Below, one piece after another: positions 1 through 7,680 of a stretch of DNA of 10,028 nt. Source of the stretch: Actinomycetes bacterium. Its GTDB lineage: Bacteria; Actinomycetota; Actinomycetes; Actinomycetales; JAJYRW01. The stretch is taken from contig JAJYRW010000038.1 of assembly GCA_021793895.1 (NCBI GenBank), positions 1 to 10,028 of the forward strand. Direction: 5' to 3'. The notes beneath the pieces were generated by a model. The model was not told the origin of the DNA, searched no databases, and saw only the letters and a program-made list of their open reading frames with translations. Within the stretch, counting starts at the first letter, position 1. Every line of letters starts with the position of its first letter. Position numbers and translations under genes: made by a program.

Positions 1-1
1 T

Positions 2-301
2 TATGAGAACGTCGGATTTTGTCTTGATACCTGTCACGCCTTCGCCGGCGGCGAAGAACTAACCGGCTTGGCCGACCGCGTTCGCACTATCACCGGCCGC
101 ATTGACCTAGTGCACGCCAATGACTCCCAAGGTGAATTCAACTCCGGAGTTGATCGGCACGCCAACTTGGGTGATGGCCAGATCCCACCCGAAGATCTTG
201 CCACGGTCATCCGCGAGGCAGCTGCTCCGGTAATTCTTGAGACACCGGGCGGCGTAGAAGGCCATTTGGCAGACCTCGCCTGGCTCCGCGAGCGGCTCTA
301 A
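2..301 (+). CDS. nfo: Endonuclease IV (AP endonuclease), C-terminal part, 5' end outside window
   Basis: Deoxyribonuclease IV cleaves the phosphodiester bond 5' of abasic sites in base-excision repair, using a three-metal (Zn) centre in a TIM barrel. Only the last 99 codons are present; the frame is open from the window edge and ends at TAA 299-301. Metal ligands of the family are visible in order: the LDTCH motif (residues 8-12 of the fragment; Asp and His ligands), the His of VHANDS, the Asp and His of VDRH, followed by GDGQI, and the Glu of ILETPGG near the end. The order and spacing match E. coli Nfo D179/H182, H216, D229/H231 and E261. The fragment appears intact up to its natural stop, with no frameshift. 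It converges on the S4-domain gene across a 78-base spacer. The identification is firm; only the missing N-terminal half is unknown. Confidence 0.95.
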   Translation, partial: YENVGFCLDTCHAFAGGEELTGLADRVRTITGRIDLVHANDSQGEFNSGVDRHANLGDGQIPPEDLATVIREAAAPVILETPGGVEGHLADLAWLRERL

Positions 302-327
302 CGAAAATTTTCTTGCCGCTAGGTTGA

Positions 328-356
328 ACCCGAACGCGGGTACAGTTGGCGTTTTT
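328..356. terminator. Weak candidate terminator between convergent genes
   Basis: The 78-base spacer between the two convergent genes (302-379) holds a small hairpin: ACCCG (328-332), loop AACG, CGGGT (337-341). On the plus strand a TTTTT run follows only 11 bases later, at 352-356, which is too far for a classical intrinsic terminator. On the minus strand the hairpin is followed, after a gap, by an AAAATTTT palindrome (305-312). A five-pair stem is marginal, so this is a guess from position. The rest of the spacer has no other recognisable element apart from AGTTGGCG, which recurs at 344, 369 and 408. Confidence 0.22.
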
Positions 357-379
357 GCGCTCCCTTGTAGTTGGCGTCG

Positions 380-757
380 CTAACGCCGCCGACCGCGCAA
401 CCGATCGAGTTGGCGGCGCTCCTTTTTGGTCGGACGACCTGACCCACGCTCGCGCACCGCAACCGGTGCCACAAATTCGCGCGGCGGCGGAGGCGGACTC
501 CGGTCAATTAAACACTCCGCCGCGACTGCGGCCCCGACGCGCTTTTCAATAATTTTCGTGACCTCAACGATGCGCTCGCGCCCGGCGCGCATCACGCGCA
601 CCTCATCCCCCACGCGCACTGGCGAAGCGGGTTTGATGGGTTTGCCATTTACGCGCACGTGACCACCACGGCACGCAGTCGTTGCCTCGGACCGAGTCTT
701 GGCCAGGCGCACTGCCCACACCCAGCGGTCCACGCGGGTTGATTCCGGCTGACTCAT
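380..757 (-). CDS. S4-domain RNA-binding protein, HslR/Hsp15-like
   Basis: This 125-residue protein has an S4 RNA-binding fold at about residues 8-66. The diagnostic run is RVDRWVWAVRLAKTRSEAT, then a Gly-Gly turn (residues 31-32), HVRVNGKPIKPA and VRVGDEVRV. In E. coli the homologous Hsp15 binds the 50S subunit carrying a nascent chain and helps recycle stalled ribosomes; the same role here is inferred from the family. After a Pro-rich hinge (residues 88-93) the C-terminus is strongly basic, ending RLRGRRR, which fits RNA contact. The start is ATG at 755-757 and the stop is TAG at 380-382. It begins only 9 bases after the pgi stop, so it is probably cotranscribed and perhaps translationally coupled. 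No clear Shine-Dalgarno sequence is visible in the end of pgi. Length is normal for the family. Confidence 0.9.
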   Translation of the reverse strand: MSQPESTRVDRWVWAVRLAKTRSEATTACRGGHVRVNGKPIKPASPVRVGDEVRVMRAGRERIVEVTKIIEKRVGAAVAAECLIDRSPPPPPREFVAPVAVRERGSGRPTKKERRQLDRLRGRRR

Positions 758-766
758 GACAGCAAA

Positions 767-2449
767 TTAGCGCCGCTGCGCTCGGTAGTAATCAATTAGC
801 GCCCTGGTGGAAGCATCCTGTTCTTTTAGCGCCTGCGCATCGCCGGAAACGGCCGGAGTGATCTGCTGGGCCAGTTCTTTACCAAGTTCGACACCCCACT
901 GATCAAAACTGTCGATGCCCCACACCGCGCCCTGAACAAAGGTGATGTGCTCATAAAGGGCGATCAGCTGCCCCAGCACCGCGGGGCTCAACTCGGGCGC
1001 CATGATCGAGGTTGAGGGTCGGTTGCCGCTGAAAACACGAGCGGGAACGATTGCTTCATCGGTACCCTCTGCGCGCACTTCATCAGCCGTCTTCCCGAAG
1101 GCCAGCGCTTTGGATTGGGCGAAGAAATTGGCAAGGAACAACTCGTGAACGTCCGCCTCGCCATCCTGCAGCGGGTGCGCGGGATTCGCCACGGCGATGA
1201 AGTCCACCGGAACTAATCGCGTGCCCTGATGAATTAGTTGGTAAAACGCGTGTTGGCCATTGGTTCCGGGTTCCCCCCACCAGATTTCTCCGGTTTCCAT
1301 ATTGACCTTAGAGCCGTCCCAGCGCACAGATTTGCCGTTGGATTCCATCGTCAATTGCTGCAGGTAGGCGGGAAAGCGATGCAGATACTGGGCATAGGGA
1401 AGCACGGCATGGGTGTGGGCGCCAAGGAAGTTGGTGTACCAAACGTTAAGCAAACCCATCAAAGCCGGAACGTTTTCTGACCAGGGCGCGGTGCGGAAGT
1501 GCTCATCGACGGCGTGAAAACCGCTGAGGAACTGGCGGAAATTCTCCGGACCAATCGTAATTGCCAGCGAGGTGCCAATCGCGGAGTCGACGGAGTAGCG
1601 GCCCCCCACCCAGTCCCAAAAACCAAACGCGTTGGCCGGATCAATACCGAAATCAGCGACCTTATCCAGCGCGGTTGAGACAGCGACAAAGTGGCGCGCT
1701 ACCGCCGCCCGGCGCGCGTCGTCGTCCTTAATCTCACTGCCGGAAGCGACCAGTTCGCGCCAGAGCCATTCGCGGGCGAGGCGAGCATTGGTGAGGGTCT
1801 CTAGCGTGGTGAATGTTTTGGAGGCGATGATGAACAGGGTGGTGCGCGGGTCTAGATCGTGGAGTGTTTCGGCCAGGTCGGTGGGGTCAATATTTGAGAT
1901 GAAGCGAGCTTCGAGGCCGGCTTGCACGTATGGTTTGAGCGCTTCATAGGCCATGACGGGGCCAAGGTCTGAGCCGCCGATTCCGATGTTGACGACCGTT
2001 TTGATGCGCTCACCGGTGCTGCCCTTCCATTCGCCGGTGCGGACCTTGTCTGCGAAGGCGAACACTTTGGCTAGTTCGGCTTGCACATCGGTATCGACGT
2101 CCTGACCGTCCACGTGGAGCGCGGGGCTAGCGCCAGCTGGGCGCCGCAGCGCGGTGTGCAGGACAGCGCGGTCTTCCGTGACATTGATGTGCTCGCCGGT
2201 GAACATCGCGTCGATGCGCTCGCGCAGGCCCACTTCATCGGCCAGTCGCGTCAGGAGGGAGCGGGTTTCAGCTGTTAAGAGATTCTTAGACAGGTCAACG
2301 TGTAAGTCGGCGATCTGGAACGTGAGGTTTTGCGCGCGCTGCGGCTCGGCGGCAAACCAACCACGCAGATCGGGCGTGAAATTGACCGCGTGTGCTGCGA
2401 GTTTGTTCCACGCTGTGGTAGTGGTCGCGTCCACCGGACTTGAGTTCAC
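767..2449 (-). CDS. pgi: Glucose-6-phosphate isomerase
   Basis: PGI interconverts glucose 6-phosphate and fructose 6-phosphate in the cytoplasm, for glycolysis and gluconeogenesis. The 560-residue protein is full length (family about 540-560). Visible landmarks: the phosphosugar-binding GIGGSDLGP (156-164), SKTFTT (210-215), the first signature [15 protein letters not shown] (278-292), catalytic Glu369 in MESNGK, catalytic His400 in GTNGQHAF, and the C-terminal signature [14 protein letters not shown] (511-524) with catalytic Lys524. Glu-to-His spacing is 31 residues, as in E. coli (355/386) and human (358/389) enzymes. The start is GTG at 2447-2449, chosen because a perfect AGGAGG lies 7 bases upstream. 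The stop is TAA at 767-769. It is the first gene of a probable two-gene unit with the S4 protein and is divergent from the LuxR-type regulator. Confidence 0.97.
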   Translation of the reverse strand: MNSSPVDATTTTAWNKLAAHAVNFTPDLRGWFAAEPQRAQNLTFQIADLHVDLSKNLLTAETRSLLTRLADEVGLRERIDAMFTGEHINVTEDRAVLHTALRRPAGASPALHVDGQDVDTDVQAELAKVFAFADKVRTGEWKGSTGERIKTVVNIGIGGSDLGPVMAYEALKPYVQAGLEARFISNIDPTDLAETLHDLDPRTTLFIIASKTFTTLETLTNARLAREWLWRELVASGSEIKDDDARRAAVARHFVAVSTALDKVADFGIDPANAFGFWDWVGGRYSVDSAIGTSLAITIGPENFRQFLSGFHAVDEHFRTAPWSENVPALMGLLNVWYTNFLGAHTHAVLPYAQYLHRFPAYLQQLTMESNGKSVRWDGSKVNMETGEIWWGEPGTNGQHAFYQLIHQGTRLVPVDFIAVANPAHPLQDGEADVHELFLANFFAQSKALAFGKTADEVRAEGTDEAIVPARVFSGNRPSTSIMAPELSPAVLGQLIALYEHITFVQGAVWGIDSFDQWGVELGKELAQQITPAVSGDAQALKEQDASTRALIDYYRAQRR

Positions 2450-2456
2450 AGAAATT

Positions 2457-2462
2457 CCTCCT
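2457..2462 (-). promoter_or_regulatory. Ribosome-binding site of pgi
   Basis: Read on the minus strand, this is a perfect AGGAGG, 7 bases before the GTG start of pgi. It is the strongest Shine-Dalgarno sequence in the window and is what fixes the non-ATG start. Confidence 0.85.
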
Positions 2463-2481
2463 ATTTAAATGCGCTGCCCCA

Positions 2482-2512
2482 ACCGTATTGCGCTTGAGCT
2501 GGTCCTGCTCAA
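2482..2512 (-). promoter_or_regulatory. Candidate pgi promoter
   Basis: On the minus strand TTGAGC (2507-2512) resembles a -35 box and TACGGT (2482-2487) a degenerate -10 box, separated by 19 bases. This would give a leader of roughly 25-30 bases before the GTG. The -35 half coincides with one arm of the interrupted palindrome at 2494-2512. The boxes are imperfect and the spacer is long, so this is a positional candidate only. Confidence 0.28.
2494..2512. promoter_or_regulatory. Interrupted palindrome, candidate operator in the divergent spacer
   Basis: TTGAGC (2494-2499) and GCTCAA (2507-2512) are perfect inverted arms separated by 7 bases. The shape and length (19 bp) suit a dimeric HTH regulator. 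It lies between the divergent pgi and LuxR-type genes and overlaps a possible pgi -35 box. A second, outer pair, GCCCC (2476-2480) and GGGGC (2514-2518), surrounds it asymmetrically, so an RNA hairpin in a pgi leader is an alternative reading if transcription starts further upstream. The arms are seen directly; the binding protein is unknown. Confidence 0.4.
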
Positions 2513-2526
2513 TGGGGCCTTCCATT

Positions 2527-2556
2527 TTTGCCGCCATTTAGCGTTAAAGTTAATTA
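2527..2556 (+). promoter_or_regulatory. Candidate promoter of the LuxR-type regulator
   Basis: This AT-rich patch is unusual for the window. TTTGCC (2527-2532) could act as a -35 box and TTAATT (2550-2555) as a weak -10 box with a 17-base spacer, leaving about 38 bases of leader before the TTG start. The matches to consensus are poor; the call rests mainly on position and local AT content. Confidence 0.25.
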
Positions 2557-2586
2557 TGGGGTTATTTTTCGGTTCCGAGCCTGACA

Positions 2587-2602
2587 GAGGGGGGGAATTT
2601 TG
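2587..2602 (+). promoter_or_regulatory. Ribosome-binding site and TTG start of the LuxR-type regulator
   Basis: GAGGGGGGG (2587-2595) is a purine-rich Shine-Dalgarno tract directly before the TTG at 2600-2602, with about 4-7 bases spacing depending on which part pairs. No in-frame ATG or GTG lies nearby at a sensible position, and the LPLPRLP segment expected at the N-terminus of the family follows at once. The TTG start is therefore preferred. Confidence 0.65.
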
Positions 2603-5155
2603 CTGACCATAAGTGATGGCGCTGATTTGTCTGCGCTTCCGCTGCCGCGGCTACCGTCGGATTTGGCCGTGCGCGAGCGACTGTTCAAGCGGTTATCGCA
2701 ACCGCACGCCATCCGGCTGATCACTGCGCCGCCAGGGTTTGGAAAAACTACGGCGGTGATGATGTGGCTCGAACAGGAGGCACGGGCCGGGCAGGGCCAA
2801 AATCGTGCGCTGCATGCCAAGAAGGTGCCCCGCGCCACGTCGCATGCCGGTGCGCTGCAGGGTGACGCGATGACAAGCGCCACCGGGTATGCAAAGCCAA
2901 GTCGCGTAAACGGCCACGTTGCGTGGGCGGACGGCACTAAATTGCGCGACCCAGAGCGCGCGCACCAGGTGCTCGACATGGTCGCCGACCACCTGAAACA
3001 AGTCCCAGGTGAATTGCAATTAATAGTTGACGCAATTGATCACGTGGTGGATTTATCTTGGGATCAGCAACTGCTCGATCTGGTGCGAAATCACCGCCGC
3101 TTGCACGTGATTTTGACGGGGCGCGAACCCGAACGCCACAAACAGTGGCATGCCCCGGATCTCGATATTGACGTTGTGACCGGTAAAGACCTGCGCTTTT
3201 CACTCGCAGAAAGCCATAAATTATTAAGCGTGCTGCACCCCGAAATCACTGCCGAGCAGGTGGCACACGTCCACGAACAGGTGGGTGGATGGCCGATCCT
3301 GGTGCGTGTTGCCGGGCTGGCTTTTGGTGATGTCAACGCTGCCGTAGAACATCTGCGCCACCCGGAATCCGATTTCGCTGTGAGCCAGGCAAACCAGGAT
3401 TTCGTCATGGCCACGGCCCTGGCTCGCGATTTTTCGGACGATATGGCCGCATTCTTGACGCAACGGGATGACAACAGTCAGGTCCTGGCCAGATTTCATG
3501 CCGGGGGACTACTAGAAAAATTTAATCGAAACGGGCAGACACGCTACCGCTATTTGCCCGCAGTGGGCGCGGCGACCCGCGCCGAAATTCCCGAAAGCAC
3601 CCTGCGGGAGCGCTCGCTGGAATTGGCGCACTGGTGTTCCGGCAACGGCTTGGGGGAAGAGGCGATCTATTACGCGGTGCAAGCCCAAGCATGGGAGAAC
3701 GTGCGGGAATTTGTTCAGCGGCACTGGGTGGACTTGACGGAGTCCGATCTCGTGCACGAGGCAATGAGCAGTATCGACGCGGAAGTTCTTAAACAAGACC
3801 CCATCATGGCCAGCATCTTAGACATTATGGCCGGCCCGCGTCGGCGCCGCGGTGCGGTGCCGGCTGTGGCGACGGGACGCCCGGAAGACCCGATGGAACT
3901 CTTGCCGCACTTAATCACACAGGCCGGATATCTGCGCTTTAACGGCCAGTTTTCCGCCGCAAAGGCGGGTTTTGCGGAAGTCTATGAAATTCTCGAGCAG
4001 GCTCCCGAAGATTCGCAGCTCAAAATGGCGTACCCGATGGCTCGGCTGCAGGCAGCGCTATTGCTATTGCTAACCGACGACCTGCAACGGTGCGCCCCGG
4101 AAGCCACCGCGGTTTATCGCGCCGCACGCGATCTCGACCTAGTAACTGAGAGGCGAAACGCGATCGGAATACTGGCGCTCATAAGCACTCTGGGCGGCAA
4201 TGGTGCCCGGGGCGAAGAGTGGCTGAAAGTGCTCAGAGACACTCCGGAACCAACTGGCATGTTTAAAGACATGGTCGATACCTGCGCCCACGCTGCTCAA
4301 GCCCTAATCGAAGTCGGGAGACTTGACCTGCCGGCGGCCCGCGAAACGCTTCAAAAGATGAACCCGGCGACCATCAAAGACGAAATGTGGCCGTTTATCG
4401 TTCTGGCGCAAACGGACTACGCGCTTTTGGCCGGTAAGAGCGCCCAGGGCTTGCGGGACCTGGAGGCCGCCCTGATCGCCCACCCCGGCTTCGATCAGCC
4501 CGGCTCCATCGTCGCGCCCATCATCGCGGCCGCACGCGCGAACATGCTTTTAGCCCAGGCGGAGGGAAACCGGGCCCTGGCGGCGCTGGTGAATGCCGAT
4601 GAAAATCACCCGCTGATCCGGGTCGCGCGCGCCCGTTTCGAGCTGTTTCGCGGTGAACACCAGCGCGCCATGGTGATTGCTCGCAGCGGGAGTCCGCGGG
4701 ACCAAGCCCATGATCGGGCGGTGCGCGAACTGCGGCTCATCACTGCCGTGGCGCAGTTGCGCGCGGGCGAAAAAGAAGCCGCCGCCCGCACCTTCAATCA
4801 GTTCATTGCCGACGACGGTGTGGGCATGCTGCGCGCACTAGCCCTAATGGACCGCCAGGCGGTCGCGGATCTGGTAAAACTCACCGGAGTCGGCGCGCCG
4901 GAATTGGCACTGGTGCGCGAACGCGTTCCCGAACCGCCCTTTATCGCCCAGACGGGCATCGTCACGCTCACACCGCGGGAGCGGTTAGTTCTAGACCTTT
5001 TGCACCAGGAGCTCACCGTCGCCGAAATAGCCAAAGAGCTAATCGTGTCCACCAACACGATTAAGAGTCAGGTTCGAAGTTTATACCGCAAACTGAAAGT
5101 CAGTTCGCGCGCCGACGCCCTGAAACGCGCCGCGGAATACGGTTTGCTTGGCTAG
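2600..5155 (+). CDS. MalT/LAL-type LuxR-family ATP-dependent transcriptional regulator
   Basis: The 851-residue protein has the architecture of large MalT-like activators, which are switched by nucleotide and inducer binding and then bind DNA as oligomers. The N-terminus has the family lead-in LPLPRLPSDLAVRERL, then Walker A APPGFGKTT (43-51), Walker B-like LQLIVDAIDHV (139-149), the sensor-like VILTGREPE, and DLRFSLAESHKLL with EQVGGWPILVRVAG typical of the LAL ATPase. A long alpha-helical, TPR-like middle follows. Residues 790-851 are a complete LuxR/GerE HTH (LTPRERLVLDLL, then TVAEIAKELIVSTNTIKSQV). The usual distance from Walker A to the following Trp strand is expanded here by about 43 residues (about 62-105). 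TTG start, TAG stop at 5153-5155. It is transcribed divergently from pgi and is convergent with the DUF3152 gene. The inducer and targets cannot be read from sequence; a sugar-responsive role is only suggested by the neighbour and by MalT. Confidence 0.9.
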   Translation: MLTISDGADLSALPLPRLPSDLAVRERLFKRLSQPHAIRLITAPPGFGKTTAVMMWLEQEARAGQGQNRALHAKKVPRATSHAGALQGDAMTSATGYAKPSRVNGHVAWADGTKLRDPERAHQVLDMVADHLKQVPGELQLIVDAIDHVVDLSWDQQLLDLVRNHRRLHVILTGREPERHKQWHAPDLDIDVVTGKDLRFSLAESHKLLSVLHPEITAEQVAHVHEQVGGWPILVRVAGLAFGDVNAAVEHLRHPESDFAVSQANQDFVMATALARDFSDDMAAFLTQRDDNSQVLARFHAGGLLEKFNRNGQTRYRYLPAVGAATRAEIPESTLRERSLELAHWCSGNGLGEEAIYYAVQAQAWENVREFVQRHWVDLTESDLVHEAMSSIDAEVLKQDPIMASILDIMAGPRRRRGAVPAVATGRPEDPMELLPHLITQAGYLRFNGQFSAAKAGFAEVYEILEQAPEDSQLKMAYPMARLQAALLLLLTDDLQRCAPEATAVYRAARDLDLVTERRNAIGILALISTLGGNGARGEEWLKVLRDTPEPTGMFKDMVDTCAHAAQALIEVGRLDLPAARETLQKMNPATIKDEMWPFIVLAQTDYALLAGKSAQGLRDLEAALIAHPGFDQPGSIVAPIIAAARANMLLAQAEGNRALAALVNADENHPLIRVARARFELFRGEHQRAMVIARSGSPRDQAHDRAVRELRLITAVAQLRAGEKEAAARTFNQFIADDGVGMLRALALMDRQAVADLVKLTGVGAPELALVRERVPEPPFIAQTGIVTLTPRERLVLDLLHQELTVAEIAKELIVSTNTIKSQVRSLYRKLKVSSRADALKRAAEYGLLG

Positions 5156-5188
5156 ATCCGCCGCCCGTCTTGCTCGCCTAGATCCGCC
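5144..5188. repeat. Imperfect 26-base tandem duplication spanning the LuxR-type stop codon
   Basis: A 19-base segment at 5144-5162 recurs at 5170-5188 with two mismatches; the core CTAGATCCGCC is identical in both copies. The first copy contains the TAG stop of the regulator and the second lies in the 44-base convergent spacer. The period of 26 is not a multiple of three, so it does not extend the reading frame. It has no inverted symmetry or T-run, so it does not look like a terminator. A short slippage duplication is the simplest explanation. Confidence 0.6.
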
Positions 5189-5199
5189 CGCAGCCACCA

Positions 5200-6087
5200 T
5201 CACTCGCCCGCGTCGGGGAACGGCCACGGATTTGGCTCACACCCCTGGGTAGATTTCGTTTGTTGGACCATCACCGGCGCCAACTCGCCCGACCTCGGGC
5301 AGCTCTCGTGGGAGTAGCCCAATAGGTGACCGACCTCGTGGCCTACCAGATAGCGCCGATAATTTGGTACATCATCCCCAAAACTCTCCGCGCCCACGGC
5401 CCAGCGCACGCCATTCAGCACGGCGCGCCCGTTCGCGGCGCATGAGACCTTCCCGTTGGTGCGCAGTGGCGCGCACAGTCGATCGACCGTGTCCGGGGTG
5501 GCGATCAAAATGCGAATATCGAAACTGTCATCGGACACTCGCTGGAAATCATGTTCAGCGCGGGCGGTCCAACCCCGCCGGTCGCCCAGCGTTTCGTCGA
5601 TGAACTCGGCGGCCTCTTCGGCGGCAAACGGCAGGTCTGTTTCTACCTCGACCCGATACTTAGTCGGATTCGCGCCCGTGGCCGCAGATTCACCGTCGGC
5701 CACAAAAAACTCGCCCGACCCTGTTTGCACAATGTCATCTCCAGTAAGTGAAATCAGTGGCTTGGGGAACACGTCCTCCAGCGTGGGCGTGGGAACCGGA
5801 ATCGGATCGGGCCCGTCAAGCTCGGGGAGCGGGGCTTCGGTATCAGTGGCACCGCTTAATTCGGGAGTGGCGTTATCGTCCAGTTTCCGTGACTTTGCCG
5901 AGGTTTCGGTTGGGATGTCTTTCGGCTCTTCGGCCGTGGCGCTTGGCGATTTTGCTGTTTCTTGCTGGCCGGGCTCGTCGGTGATCCACCAACTCGTTGC
6001 CATCCCCAGCCCGAAAGCCAGCGCAATCGCCCCGGCCTGAAATGGGCGCGAAAGCCTGCGGCGTTTACGCAGACGACTGTCGCTCAT
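5200..6087 (-). CDS. Membrane-anchored DUF3152 protein, matrixin-like zinc metalloprotease
   Basis: This 295-residue protein has a basic N-terminus (RLRKRRRLSR), one hydrophobic segment at about 16-36 acting as signal anchor or signal peptide, then a low-complexity Pro/Glu/Thr/Ser linker to about 105. The C-terminal domain (about 140-295) matches the actinobacterial DUF3152 family: YRVEVETDLP, WTARAEHDFQRV, LCAP, and the zinc site HEVGHLLGYSH (250-260), fully matching HExxHxxGxxH. Met273 in APVM can serve as a metzincin-type Met-turn. The PVMVQQT and GCEPNPWPF tail is also characteristic. Four cysteines (205, 216, 263, 283), all in the catalytic domain, suggest two disulfides and an extracytoplasmic location. 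No substrate is known to me for this family. ATG at 6085-6087, 9 bases after the upstream gene's stop and with a poor Shine-Dalgarno, suggests coupled translation; stop TGA 5200-5202. It is last in the four-gene minus-strand cluster. Confidence 0.88.
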   Translation of the reverse strand: MSDSRLRKRRRLSRPFQAGAIALAFGLGMATSWWITDEPGQQETAKSPSATAEEPKDIPTETSAKSRKLDDNATPELSGATDTEAPLPELDGPDPIPVPTPTLEDVFPKPLISLTGDDIVQTGSGEFFVADGESAATGANPTKYRVEVETDLPFAAEEAAEFIDETLGDRRGWTARAEHDFQRVSDDSFDIRILIATPDTVDRLCAPLRTNGKVSCAANGRAVLNGVRWAVGAESFGDDVPNYRRYLVGHEVGHLLGYSHESCPRSGELAPVMVQQTKSTQGCEPNPWPFPDAGE

Positions 6088-6096
6088 AGGGGTAGC

Positions 6097-7680
6097 TCAC
6101 TGATAGGTCACCAGTTCGGGCACCGGGTCAATCTTATAAGTCTCTTTCGGTGAAAGGACTGGATGGTCTTCTTTCAAAAAGTTCTTCCAACCCCATCCCG
6201 TCACCGCGGGGGCATTACTGTGCAGCGTAGTCCAAGTGTCGGTTTTCGCCTGTTGCGTGCCCTGCCCATCGGCATGAATGACGACCGAAAGTTCGGGATG
6301 GTCCACCGCAACCTCAGCGCGATCTTTAATCATCGACCGCGAAAACTGGTGCAATACGAGCATCTTGGGCGGCAGCCCCTCTTTTCGCACGAGCTCCGCG
6401 AGCCAGTCGGAGACCGCATTGACTTCCTTAGCGCGCACTGAACCGATTTGCTGCAGATGTTTTTGATCTTTCTTCAGCCGCCACTCCGGATCCAACGCCA
6501 ATCCCACGTGCGGCAGTTCCAGCAGCTGTCGATACTCCTTGGCCTGGGTCAAAAAGTCAGTGCGCCCGGGCTGTAAATCCAACAGCACGTAATACCCGGC
6601 CTCCCCCGCGGCCTCCACCCAGGGCCGCAACTTATCTACCGGCAGCCGGTTCGAATACTGACCGTCCTGGCCCGCGCCGGCGGAGGCGACCGTGGCGATC
6701 ACCTCAAAAGTTGGAATCACCGCATCGTCGGTCAACTTTTGATACTTATCCGCATACTTTTGCGCCAACTTGATCGCACCGTCGAGATCTCGCTGCCCCA
6801 AAACGCCCAGCGCGGGCACATCCGGTGAACCGTACAGGGCAACGTAGCGCTTGCCGTCAAATAGTTCATACCCACCGCCGGGCAGAGTTTTTTCTTGATT
6901 TAGGACGGCGTACTGCCACTTCAGCGTCTGTGTTTCCGGCGGATCAGCGCTCACTACGAGCAACTGGCTCACCTTGGTCAGGTCCGGCGCGGTTGCCAGG
7001 AGCGAGATTGTTTTCACGTATTCGGCCGCGAAGCCGGCAGCGCTGGCCGTCACCTCGGCGAGGGGAAGGCTACCCTCCTCGGCTTCGAAAAATGCGCGGC
7101 TTTGCGGATTTGAAATTGGCTCGGCTTCGACCACTGGACCCAGTTCGGCGCGCAAGTCTTCGTGCCAGTTGGCACTAATCTCGATTTGCGCAACCTCGTT
7201 CGGCAAATCCAGTTCGGGGCCGGAGCGCAACACCGCCCGCGTCGACAAGTCGGCCAGGATTTCGGGCAGCTCATCATCTGCGCTCGCAACTAAAATCGGT
7301 GCCGCCAGCTGCTGCGCTACTTCGACCCCCTCGGATTTGGCATCAGCATTCTTCGCGGCCACTACCACCACCGGGGCGGACTCAAATAGGAGCTGCGCCA
7401 GCTCGTTCGTGGCGCTCGCATCGGAGTCCGCCTGGACTGCGGCAGCCGGTTCTAATTCGGCCCGAACGGGCTGCAAATCAACCGGCTGTGGCACCCCGGA
7501 AGGCGACTTGTCACTGCCAGGGTGCCCGTCGCCGTCCGCAATTTCCTGCCCCGCGTCCCGATCGATAACCGCCCACGTCGCCCACGCCCCCACCCCCAGC
7601 AATGCGACCAGTGCCGCTATTAGGGCGGTGTTGCGCACTGCGCGCGAGCGACGGGAGGCAGTTGGTTCGGTCGTTACCAA
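6097..7680 (-). CDS. Conserved membrane-anchored TIM-barrel-like protein of unknown function
   Basis: The 527-residue product has a basic N-terminus, one transmembrane or signal-anchor segment (about 18-40), and an acidic linker. A region at about 92-245 with repeated hydrophobic strand and helix pattern (PVVVVAA, APILVAS, QLLVVSA) vaguely resembles cell-wall-binding repeat 2 domains. The C-terminal 250 residues read like a (beta/alpha)8 barrel: RYVALYGSP (278-286), PTFEVIATVAS (323-333), GYYVLLDLQPGR (362-373), HVGLALDPEWR (391-401), LVLHQF (441-446), VIHADGQG (467-474), GWGWKNF (495-501). Acidic residues at the strand ends (E326, D368, D397, E399, D471) suggest a hydrolase-like active site. 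I recognise this as a conserved actinobacterial family, but know no assigned function; a glycoside-hydrolase-like role is inference. The TTG start (7678-7680) overlaps the end of the M13 gene by 7 bases; GTG at codon 15 is an alternative but would shorten the basic segment. Stop TGA 6097-6099. Confidence 0.75.
   Translation of the reverse strand: MVTTEPTASRRSRAVRNTALIAALVALLGVGAWATWAVIDRDAGQEIADGDGHPGSDKSPSGVPQPVDLQPVRAELEPAAAVQADSDASATNELAQLLFESAPVVVVAAKNADAKSEGVEVAQQLAAPILVASADDELPEILADLSTRAVLRSGPELDLPNEVAQIEISANWHEDLRAELGPVVEAEPISNPQSRAFFEAEEGSLPLAEVTASAAGFAAEYVKTISLLATAPDLTKVSQLLVVSADPPETQTLKWQYAVLNQEKTLPGGGYELFDGKRYVALYGSPDVPALGVLGQRDLDGAIKLAQKYADKYQKLTDDAVIPTFEVIATVASAGAGQDGQYSNRLPVDKLRPWVEAAGEAGYYVLLDLQPGRTDFLTQAKEYRQLLELPHVGLALDPEWRLKKDQKHLQQIGSVRAKEVNAVSDWLAELVRKEGLPPKMLVLHQFSRSMIKDRAEVAVDHPELSVVIHADGQGTQQAKTDTWTTLHSNAPAVTGWGWKNFLKEDHPVLSPKETYKIDPVPELVTYQ

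Noticed and set aside
344..415. Three copies of AGTTGGCG (344, 369, 408) as a regulatory repeat
   Set aside because: The spacing is irregular, the third copy lies inside the S4 coding sequence, and an 8-base word rich in G and C can recur by chance here.
2589..2595. Run of seven G before the TTG start as a possible phase-variable tract
   Set aside because: Seven bases is short for slippage switching, and the tract is readily explained as part of the Shine-Dalgarno sequence.
2554..2979. Open frame of 141 codons on the minus strand covering the start of the LuxR-type gene
   Set aside because: It runs antisense through the Walker A region and the shared promoter spacer, and its translation has no domain-like pattern.
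5456..6040. Plus-strand open frame of 194 codons opposite the DUF3152 gene
   Set aside because: It is a Ser/Gly/Val-rich translation mirroring the Pro/Glu linker of DUF3152 on the other strand; there is no independent coding evidence.
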